DNA of 64,000 bases. Source: Pleurotus djamor. Taxonomy: Eukaryota > Basidiomycota > Agaricomycetes > Agaricales > Pleurotaceae. The notes beneath the pieces were generated by a model. The model ran no database searches. It saw only the letters and a list, made by a program, of their open reading frames with translations, and was not told the DNA's origin. Below are positions 46,130 to 55,770 of this stretch, piece after piece; the stretch's first letter is position 1, and every line of letters begins with the position of its first letter. The position numbers and the translations under genes were made by a program. The stretch spans positions 1 to 64,000 of the forward strand of contig JAPEVF010000174.1 of the NCBI GenBank assembly GCA_029747585.1, given 5' to 3'.

Positions 46130-46419
46130 CTTTGACGCTTGGGGAGGTTGGGTTGGCATACTATGCGATGGTACGGTGCTGGGTCACAGGGGACTATATG
46201 AATCAGGACAGCATTGTCCAGCCGTGTCCCAACCACCTACATAGTGCCCAGTTCTGATTACTCCCTCCTTGATATATCCTGTTTTCGCTACTCTCCCCAG
46301 CCTTGCTCAATGGTTTTATCACACCCAATAAGTACTTGCTTGATTGAGCCAGCGTTGATTATGTAATCATCAATCCATGGATCATTGATTATCAATCATC
46401 TCCGAAACTAACGCCACTT
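46130..46419. promoter_or_regulatory. Bidirectional promoter region of TAD3 and CAB2
   Basis: The start codons of two head-to-head genes are 290 bases apart, so the core promoters of both must lie here or overlap the first exons. No clear TATA box was seen. The role is inferred from position. Confidence 0.5.
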
Positions 46420-47855
46420 ATGACCGCTCAAGCCCTCAATACGATGCCCACCACTGACACGGCCGGTGAAACAAACTGGCAAGCGGAAGCCTTTTCTGCA
46501 GAAGCCTATTTTGCAACACAACCACCACCGGCTTCCCTGGATCATGATGTTTCGGCTGTCCGTGACTTCATCCACAAGCAGCTCAATCAGAACAGGAATG
46601 TTGTACTAGTGACAGTCAGTTGTATTCAGTTGCATAAAATAACTGTCTTAGTTACCATGTTTCATAAAACAGAGTGGAGGAACAACAGTACCATTGGAGC
46701 TCAATGTGTATGGATTTCCTAAGAACCCACCCCTATATGCTTCTGAACTCTGTCTGACCCTTGATTAGTGTCCGTTTCTTGGATAACTTCAGTGCAGGTT
46801 GGATGAATGTTATTCAACAATGGCCATAAAATCTCATCTTCATTGGGCAGGAACTCGAGGTGCAACATCTGCGGAATACTTTCTGAAAGCTGGCTATGCT
46901 GTCATCTTCATGCATCGCCAATTCAGCCTCCAACCCTTCAGCCGGCATTACTCTCATTCCACCAACCCATTCCTTGATTTCCTTGAGATAGAGCCAGAGT
47001 CAGATGCTGCATCCCCCGGAACAGCATCTTCACCCCAAATCTGTGTTGCCAAGGACAAGCACCAGGACCTCCTTTCAGTCCTTTCAGCATATAAATCTGC
47101 CCATGCAGAAGGGTTACTACACACATTGACATTTGTCACTGTCAATGACTACTTATGGCTACTTCGTGCCATCAGTCAAGAACTATCTGTACTAAGGCGC
47201 AAGGCCTTATATTACCTTGCTGCTGCAGTTAGTGATTTTTTCTTGCCTCGGCAGAAAATGGCAAGTCCCATGTTTCTCTCATTTTTCTTCTGCCCTCATT
47301 GACTTCATTTGTCTTAGTCTGAACATAAGATTCAGTCTGGCAAGGGGAGTTTACACATAGAAATGGATCAAGTACCCAAGATCCTGAAATCCATGGTTGA
47401 TGAGTGGACAAAAGAAGGATTTATAGTTTCATTCAAGGTATGTTGCCTGACTCCACTCCACCATTGCCCTTAGTCTCAACAAATCTAAGCAAAGCTCAAC
47501 ACACTGACTATTGATTTCTAAGCTTGAAACAGATCCAGCCCTTCTCATTCCCAAAGCCCGAGCTGCACTCAAGCGATATGGCCACCAAGTGGTGATTGGG
47601 AATGATCTACATACCCGGAAGCATCAAGTTGTTTTTGTCACTCCCAACCTGAAGTCATTGACATCATCCAAATCCCCTAAATCGATTGTTGATGATGAAG
47701 ATCCCTCCAATTTCACTGAAACATGGGTAAGAATTGATGCAACATCCAGTTCTTCCACAGATCTCCATCATCATCAATCAAAAGAAATTGAAGAAGACAT
47801 TGTCAAAGAGCTGGTGGAGAGACACAATGTCTGGATTAGAGATGTGGGGATATAG
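46420..47855 (+). CDS. CAB2: Phosphopantothenate-cysteine ligase
   Basis: Six exons (46420-46614, 46673-46707, 46769-46797, 46851-47260, 47318-47437, 47523-47855) give 373 residues. The enzyme joins 4'-phosphopantothenate to cysteine in coenzyme A synthesis in the cytosol. Recognisable parts are the nucleotide-binding start [37 protein letters not shown], the fungal/animal insert ending in [14 protein letters not shown], and the late [20 protein letters not shown] segment that contacts the substrate. Length is as expected for fungi. The intron after exon 4 begins GCAAGT and ends TTAG, a GC-AG intron; using it restores the frame exactly. No stop or shift is seen, so it should be functional. 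Confidence 0.9.
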
Positions 47856-48495
47856 ATAGTTTTTCTTTGCACATTCCATGCAGTGTGGTAAGATTGTTAT
47901 GTAATGACATTGCACTGGTTAAACACAGGCTTCCTAAACAAAACACTGGTGTTCAGAGGGAAGAGCCCAAGGTCTCAGAGCAGTATTCAGATGTTGCTTC
48001 TATTGGTAGTCAGTCAGTCACACAGTGCTAGCATTATTGGTTGCTTTTCAATAAAAGCAAATCTGTTAGGGGACACTGCAGCTGCTCATATACCCCCANC
48101 CAGCATGTCAAGATAAGCTTGACATTGCAACCTTTGGGTGTAGGGGTTATATTGCATGGCTGGTGCATACATAAGTCCCCTTACAGGTCTAGATTGACTC
48201 GATTCATTGTGGATGCGCCTATCACTATATTAATCACAGAACAACGGATTTTCTCTTCCAGACTTGGTGCAACCCTGCTCCTTTGTATGAATGGCTCAGC
48301 CCCCAACCTTGTGGTTGTTGATCATGATAAAGAGGGTGAGCCATACCTCAAATGGGCATGGAAATTATACCATGCCTCAAAGCACTCCATTGAAGCCACT
48401 AATACTTTTTCAAGGCCTGTGAGCAGCTCAATGCATAAGCCAGAGAGAAAGCAGCAGCAGAGGGGAGGCAGGCAGGACAACCATCTCCAGAGCAC
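47856..48495. other. Spacer between CAB2 and right arm
   Basis: AT-rich, with one N near 48100. An open frame at 48041-48595 overlaps the arm and has no family signature, so it is not called. Confidence 0.4.
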
Positions 48496-48909
48496 ATCTA
48501 TCATTGTACCTCTTACATCATTATCAACATGTGCTAGCAATATGCTCCTGGTGTATGACAAAGCCAAAAGGTACAGTGGGAGTGCAATGGGATGAGCTCA
48601 TTGACAAGNTTCTTCGAATACCGTGGCCAGCAGGTATTCACCCAAATAAGTCCCAAGCATAGCTTGGACTATCTTTACCAGAGAAGAGAGCCAGGCGAAG
48701 ACAAAAATTCTGTTACATACAGCTCACAGAGAGAGTATGTCAATGGTTGTGCAAGTTCAGAAGCTACTTACTTTTAGTCAAGTTGAGTAGGACTGTTGCA
48801 ACTGTTGCTGCTGAATCCATTAATTTCTCGGTCAAAAACAGAAGGGGTTGGCCGCAGTTATCAATTAGTCTATGTATGCATATATATATGGGTAGTCAAT
48901 GAATCCTCT
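48496..48909 (-). repeat. Right arm of 414-base inverted repeat
   Basis: Reverse complement of 40389-40802. The N at 48609 corresponds to an A in the left arm, so here the N is an uncertain base and not an insertion. The outer end reads GGGTAGTCAATGAATCCTCT and then continues into sequence unlike CCT2. Confidence 0.9.
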
Positions 48910-50593
48910 CATTGTGTCATTGTTGAATTGGCCTCAAGAAAGAATAAATATACAGTATCTGTTCTACCATCAGTTGCAATAGGCGGCAATGAGTTTAATG
49001 ACATATTGCTTGGTATTTTTCATCACAAAGTTTGAGGCTATCATTGGCAGAATCTGTCAAGTCACGAGCAAAATATTATGACATCCAGTCTTCTGGTGAG
49101 TTTGCTGGCCTCTCTCCCCTTGCTTTACAACCTGAATTCACGCCCGGACAATTCCTACATTCCTCATTGCTATGCTAGATATCATACATGATTGCTAATG
49201 TTCTGGCTGGTCTACATATGGGGGTTTCCATATGAGCCTACCATTTAACACTTGTTGTACCATATCATACATGCATTCGTTCATAATTACAGCAAGCTGC
49301 AATGCTGCCTTTCAGGTACTCTGGTGGCGGGAAGCTCTATTTCTCTTGAGCTATGAGAACTGTGAGCAAGTTGAGAGTAGAGGCTGGACTCCAAACTACC
49401 TCAGCAGTAAGTGATACAGGGATATATGTATGACATGTGAGTTGCAGAAATTGTACCCTACCCATTCGCAAAGAAAGTAGCTTTTGATACTGTTAATCAG
49501 TGCCAGTAAATGAATAACAATCAGACTTTCAGAGTTATTTTGCTTTTAACCCATAACCTTCAGTCATGCACACTTCCTTCTAAGCCGAGTGTAAAAAAAA
49601 GCCAGAGCCAACTTTGCACCTGCAATCGAGCTATTCAAGAGGTGGGTAGGTAGGGGAGAGCAAGACTCCTTATATCAATGTAATTAATTTATAGGCCTGG
49701 GGTAAAGAACACTTTGCTCAGAGATGCCATTTGAATACAACTCCCTGAATGAAACTTTCATCCATAATTTTTGCAAGCCCGAAAATTTGAGAGTTTCACT
49801 GGCAAATTTAGTCGGATATCTTGGACTTTTGTTGCCTGATTTGGCAAAATAAACATTCATGCTATGTCAGTTATGATCAAATCAAATATAAACCATAGTA
49901 TTGGTGGGACAAGTGATCATATCTTGAAAGTCACTGACTATCCACTATTGCTGCCTACTGCTGAGATTTACTTGGAGTGTTACTTGTAATTGTAATTGTA
50001 AGAGTTGTAATAAACATGGAACGAGAGAAACTGTAGCATAAGGGCAATCTAAGAAAGGAAGGTTGTTGGCCATGGATAAACTGTCAGATAAACGAGGAAT
50101 AGAGAATGCAAGGGTATAATATATGTTATGGTTTCTTCCGACCTCCTATTTATCCCCTGAAGTGGACCCTGCTTTCTGGCCTAGAAAGGACAGTCATATG
50201 CTGTAAGCAATCCATGATCAATATACCCTTATGGTTAGCTAGTACAGCCTTGGAGGGACCCTAGGAGGTAGGACTTCAAGTTTGTTCTCTTAGGATTCCC
50301 GCTATCATCTAGTGGTTGAATTGCCTTGGTCATCGTCTTCCCTTCCTGTTGGCTTCTAGTATTCTTGTGGGGTTCACGTGAGTTATAAATAGCGTTGCCC
50401 TAACAGAAGAACGAACTTCTTGGACATCCACCCCAATTCAATTAATCAATCAATCACTCCCTTCCCAATCCCACTATTCCTTTGGTTGCCACTAGCTGTG
50501 CATCCGATACAAACAGCAGCGACTATACTCCAGCGGAGTAACGTTTAGACAACTCTCTGGGTGGTGCTTTTGGCACCGACTGATCACTAACCT
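48910..50593. other. AT-rich flank, probable gypsy LTR/leader in its last part
   Basis: No host gene. From about 50000 to 50590 the layout before the gag frame (TATA box at 50384, short leader) fits a retrotransposon LTR and leader. The LTR ends could not be fixed because the second LTR is missing. Confidence 0.4.
50384..50392 (+). promoter_or_regulatory. TATA box of putative gypsy LTR
   Basis: TATAAATAG about 430 bases before the conserved gag Met, in a segment that behaves like an LTR. Use as a promoter is inferred. Confidence 0.35.
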
Positions 50594-51909
50594 TTGGGGA
50601 AGGGTCTGTGCGTAGGGTGCTTGGTAAAGAAAGAAGGCCATACCCTATCTGCTCAGCAAGACAGGTGTACCCTGGTTCCAATCAACCACCCATCTTTTCC
50701 CACTCCTCCATTTGTTAAAACAAATCCCTATCTGGGAAACCCACTCCACCGCTCTCAACTGGTCCAGAGAGAAAGGCATCTTCACCAATCTCCCACATTA
50801 CCACCAATCATGAGTTCTGGGACTGGAGCTTCACATAATCCCTATCAGGGTGCTGGATCAGGTGTATGGGACTCTGAAGCCAATCCCTCCTCCCAGACNA
50901 TATGTCCTCCCCCCCAGTACCCCCTGCCTCTCCCACCCTAGCACCTGATCCAGATAATCTTTGGACACGCTGTATCATGATTTTGGAGCAGCAATTTGAC
51001 AGTCTGCAACGATCACAGCAAGATATGCAATTATCCCAGAACACTGCCAATACTCAAATCCTTGAGGCATTTGACTGTTTCAATAGGCGGTTTGATGCAT
51101 TGGCATCCTTGCAGGCACATTGTGATGAATTTGTGATACTCTATGAGGAGGTCCAGGATCAGCATAAAGCTCAGGTCAAGCTGGATGAAATCAAACAGGG
51201 ATCTCAACCCATTGAGGAGTATATTGCGCAATTCACTGCCCTGGAAACTGCCTCCAAATTCCCAAAGGACACCTTGGTGTACTTTTTCCAGAAAGGACTT
51301 AACAATGGGTTGTATCAGCGTCTTTGGTCCAGTGGCCAGGTTTCCGATCAAACCACTTTGGCTGAGTGGGAGGAAAAAGCAGTCACTTTTGAAAGGAATT
51401 GGCAACGAGGAAATGACCAACCAGGCAGAGTCAAAAATAAAGCCAATGCTTCTGCTAAACCACCCTCAAGCCGAGTTCCCCAAGGGCAAGGTCCACAAGC
51501 TACTCCCAGACCCCAATGGAGCATTCCCCAGCCCCAGCGTTTCCAGCCACATCCGCAACCCCAGCAATTTCCACCCAGGTTTCCCCAAGCAGCAGCACTA
51601 CCTCCAGCAAACAGGGGTCCTATTCGTGCCAGGGATCCTAGGACCTGCTATCAATGTGGACAGTTGGGGCACATTGCTCGCTTTTGCCCACATGGACAGA
51701 GGAACATTAGGGCTGCAGTAGTGGAAGAAACACCACTTATTGACCTCTCTGACTCCATTGAAGCTGGGCAGTCTTTTCAAAAGGGAAACTAGATGGTGTC
51801 AATCCAGTTTCCTTAATGTCCCAAGAATCCTTTCCCCCTCTTGTACCACTGCCAGTCTCCACTCCACCTTTTGTATTGCCACAAATCACCCCACCATGTA
51901 AAACTTCTT
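50594..51909 (+). mobile_element. Ty3/gypsy-type retrotransposon fragment (gag)
   Basis: The main frame (50902-51792, 296 residues) has a coiled N-terminal region, a retrotransposon gag segment (GSQPIEEYIAQFTALE…FFQKGLNNGLYQRLW), a Gln/Pro-rich stretch and a CCHC zinc knuckle (CYQCGQLGHIARFC). The likely gag start (MSSGTGASHNPYQG, 50811) lies in another frame, with a shift around the N at 50899. About a hundred residues usual between the coiled part and the conserved gag core are missing, an internal deletion. Homology-like sequence and the AT-rich composition end at about 51909; no protease, RT or integrase follows. It is a dead element. Confidence 0.75.
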
Positions 51910-52820
51910 CTGATGCTTCTTCTCGATATTATTATGCCCTCCTTCTCGTCGTTGACGCTAGTTGCCCCCTGCCATTACGTGGGTTCAGCCATTGCTGCGC
52001 GTTGTCCAAGGTCTGCTGAGGACGGGGAACCGATGCCAACCTAGGACAGTCGAGGCAGCGGAAATGGACCAAGTTTCAAACGTTCACGACTGACATTAGT
52101 CCCCCCGCATACAAGCTTGTCCATACCCACCGTACACATGCACCATGGACGATTCGACGTGGACGACCGACACCTTGGACGCTGTGCACTATTCCCCACC
52201 TCCATATATGCCCTCGACACTCGTAGTTGATTCAAGGGCCAGCATTCACTGTCTCAAGAGCAGGCCGGGGTCTTCTCGCCACTTTTGAGCTAGTCATTCA
52301 TTGGGCGGCTCATTATCACCTCCTGTTTATTGCCATTAACGAAACTCAAAGATGAAGGCGAAGGCTAGGAATAGGTCACCTTGTCATGACCCCATGCTGT
52401 ACTCTCGCCGTATGGCTTCACGTCACTGCTTGTCGGGTCGCTCTCATCCATTCTCAGCTTTGTCCTACGTTCATGGACTGTCGCAGACGAAGATGTAGAG
52501 TATTCACGGACCTTCTTCGCCTTCCTCACGGACTTTGCTGTTTACGCTGCTTTTCGTACAAACGTCGTTCCGTACTCCCCTCGTATACCCTGTCCCTTCC
52601 TCTGACCCTCTCCATACTCTCGAGCACAATTTACTTCCCACTTTTCCTACATACCCACACACCAATCCGCAACTTTCTATCACTATCAGTCCATTCATGC
52701 TGTCTCGTTGGTCCTTTGACGCCAATCACACGGCATTCATCAATATCTCTTGTCGCTCAGCCTGAGCTTCCATTGACGTGCGGACACTGTAGAGTATTTC
52801 TGTTATTGACCACAAAATGA
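51910..52820. other. No recognisable gene
   Basis: Composition returns to that of the rest of the window. The frames present are short or biased chance frames, with no family signature. Confidence 0.4.
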
Positions 52821-53910
52821 CTATCTAACCACCATTCCAATCAACCACGTCGCCCACTGGCTCCCATTCCCAGCGATCGCCGCTGCAATTTCCCGCGCGA
52901 CGATCCTGTCCGCTTGTTCGCTGGGATGCAACGCATTGTACCTTCCCAATGTAACCGTGAGTCTCATTTTGCTGTCGAATTATCCGTCCCACTTACCACA
53001 AGTAACTATCTCTCGCGGGACCTTTCACATTTGCACAGACTTTCTTCTTCTTCGCGTTCAACAGGCATCCGTTGATGATACCCCTCACGTTTGGGGCAAC
53101 GGTCCCGTTGAGATACAGCTTCGGCTGGGTGAACATGTCCCAGAACAAGCCGTACGAGTCGAAGAGAGCTAGCGATGGAACGCGTTTTCGGTAAGTTGAC
53201 CTTCCTGACCGTCTGGCTTCGATTCCTGCTCACCAATATGCGCACCATCCAACCTCTTAGCCATGTTCTCAAGAGTCAATCTGGCGATGGCATTCCCGGA
53301 TAGCACGAGCTCCTTCATGAAGATATTTCCGTAGTACATGGGAGCGAGTTGGAGAGGTACCATCTACGGATAGAACAACGGTGTGTTGGGTAAGTAACCT
53401 ATCTCGAATTGAAAAGACGGATGATCTTACATTTTGGAAGATGAAATTACGCGCGCCGTTGTCATACAACGTCTTTACCTAGTTGGTAGAGCAATTGATC
53501 ACGTCGACCACGGATGCCTTGCTCTTCCCCGTCAACAGCGAGAGCACTCCAACATCGTTTGTCCCAATCCAAAGTGTATACACCGTCTTCTCCGGGTCCA
53601 AGACCAACCGACCACTCAAAGTTTCATTAAAATAGCTCGGGAGCTGATACTCAAAAACAGACCTCGAGGGGAAGGTGATGTTGACCGAACACGTCGCGGC
53701 GGATTTGGCGAAGGGATGAAGCTTTGCGCGCGAGAGCATCTGGACGTAGATTGGCCAGGATTGCGCGTCTGGACCATCACCTCGCGTGACGATGTCGGTG
53801 TAGGAGTCGCCGAAGGTTACGAAGTCAGTGATTTGACCTGGAGCGACGCCGATTGCAAGGACGAGCCGTACTACAGCTAGGATGTGGACGATAGTGAAGA
53901 GTTTGCGCAT
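52821..53910 (-). pseudogene. GDSL/SGNH acetylesterase (CE16-like) with a nonsense codon
   Basis: Four minus-strand exons (53910-53431, 53363-53234, 53168-52997, 52941-52821) join in phase to 301 codons. A signal peptide (MRKLFTIVHILAVVRLVLA) is followed by the block I motif FGDSYTD with the nucleophile Ser, block III GTNDVG, and near the end DSYLWYNALHPSEQAD with the catalytic Asp and His. Such secreted esterases remove acetyl groups from plant polysaccharide fragments. Codon 144 or so is TAG (53481-53479) where relatives have Trp, and about 15-20 residues are missing between QLAPMYY and FMKELVLSG. A single read error could explain the stop but not the missing segment. Confidence 0.8.
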
Positions 53911-54532
53911 GACGGGGTAAGTGGGTAGATCAAACACCGTAACCTTCGACTTCCGGCTGACTTCAACTCCTTTTGTAGTTAATCATTGCCCCCCGCTAGA
54001 GGAGACCTCGAAGGGTTCTGAAAATGTATCCTCTCAATCATCCTGTCGTTGTATACGATTCCTGAGTCCAGAATTTCGAGAGAATTCGAGAAGATCTTCA
54101 AGGCCAGGAGTGGTCGAAGTACCGACAGGTTCTTGCCTTTTTACCACCGTGATTGGCGCGTACTCTATACACTACTAACCTGTTGTCTACTAGGCTGTGT
54201 CTTGTGGCGTTCAACCTGAGTTGCAGTCGACCGCACTAACACACTTGCTCTGTCGCGCTCTGTATGAACACAATCATGCCTTTGATGCTGAGCAATTTGC
54301 GTTGTACTCTAAAGTGTGGTAGTGGGAAACTTGAAGGCTCCGAAATGAGACGTCAAGTTCGAAACCGTTAACTTCGGTACGCTTCACAGAGTACTGATGT
54401 CTTCAGTATATTCAGCTCAGGTCTAACTCGTTGAGCAAGACAATTCAGCGAATACTAGTGTAGAAAATTGGCAAAGGCTGAGTTTCCATATTTCAGCACC
54501 TTAAGTTGCGTAGAACACGTACCGACTAGATT
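53911..54532. other. Intergenic
   Basis: Between the esterase 5' end and the F-box-like gene 3' end. No gene signal. Confidence 0.3.
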
Positions 54533-55770
54533 TCAAACGGCGAGTGATTCAGCGATTGGTTCCCACCAAGCTTCAAACACATACGGCCGGCGAACAGCTA
54601 CTTGAGCTGGAGATTTCGTGTGCCGATAGAAACGGTATATACCCTCAGAAGTAAGCTCATCAACACCTTCGTTGTGGTCGATATCAACGGCCACTAGAGA
54701 AGGATATCTCTCAAATATTGCGGCCAACCCCAATCTTTCCGCCTCAGCGTCGAAAACAGAACGACAGTAAAGGATGTAGAGGAGGGTCTTGGAGGATATC
54801 TGCGCGAGATCTCGGACATAATTCTAGATCAAGACATGAATACATCTGAACGTCCACTGCCCGTGGAAGGACTCACCGCAGGGTCATTTGGATCATCCGG
54901 CGATGGTTCTGAAATACGTAGGTATTGAAGTGACTTGAGATGGGGTCCAATCACAGCTAGAGTGTCATATGAAGTGAACACTTGCGTCCTCAGGGAAATC
55001 AGGTTGGGGAGCATAGCTTCCAGGCGTTTCACGAGCGACGTATCGAACGTGAGTGTGTCCAGGTGCTTGATCGATGGGATTCGAGCGAGATCATCCCAAA
55101 TTCCCTCACCGCATCCCTGAAATGTTTCCAATACTTCCAAAGACTCGGGCAACGAGTCCAAAAAGCCAAAGCTCGTAGAAAGAAACCGCAGAGACGTGCC
55201 CTGGCTTTGTAAGAAGTGTGTCAAAGCCTCGCACCCGTCAAAAATTAGCGTGGAAAGGTGGGTTAGCGCGACCGATGTCGGTAATGATTTGATGACTTTG
55301 GTGAGTTCTCTCGGGTTCCTGACATAGAGATCGAGGCGCTGGAGACAACGCAGATGACTGAGGATACGGCAGAGCGTATCGAGGGAATTTGGGTCATCAT
55401 CGTCCTGGACAAACGTAGTAACGGTTTCTGAAAGTGTGCTGTTGGCTTCCAATGCAAGGAGAAGGGACGGGAGGCCGGAAACATCGGTGGTCGATTGACT
55501 TCCGGGTAGCATGATCGTCGATCCATCGCTGTTGTACCTGAGTTCGCCGAGTAGGATGACTTCGTATATGAGGGGGAGGACGAGTTCATGGAGTCGACGG
55601 GAAACAGTGAGGAAGGGATGAAGCTTGTTTCGATGTGGTAATCCAAGCTCTAGAAGGATCATCATCCAAATCTCGGTGGGTATTCCTAGTGTTGGGTACT
55701 CAGTCAAAGCATCAACGCACCAATTCTGACACGAACCTTGCGTCATGATGGTAGTGGAACAAAAGAACAC
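54533..55770 (-). CDS. F-box-like leucine-rich protein
   Basis: Two exons (55770-54877 and 54823-54533) give 394 residues. A second Met eight codons in (55746) is an equally good start. The N-terminal IPTEIWMMILLELGLP, then FLTVSRRLHELVLPLIYEVILL, is the variant of the F-box-like motif without the classic LPPE start. Leucine-rich strands follow (LRCLQRLDLYVRN, LTHLSTLIFDG, IKHLDTLTFDTS, LKSLQYLRISEPS). Exon 2 completes the C-terminus (NYVRDLAQISSKTLLYILYC…). It is probably another SCF adaptor; the target is unknown. The frame is unbroken. Confidence 0.65.

Noticed and set aside
48041..48595. 184-codon frame near the right arm
   Set aside because: It overlaps the inverted repeat, contains an N and has no recognisable domain.
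40389..48909. Starship-type giant transposon
   Set aside because: No tyrosine-recombinase captain gene was seen, and Starships lack long terminal inverted arms of this kind.
40389..48909. The arms as LTRs of the copia fragment
   Set aside because: LTRs are direct repeats; these arms are inverted, and the copia fragment lacks gag, protease and RNase H.
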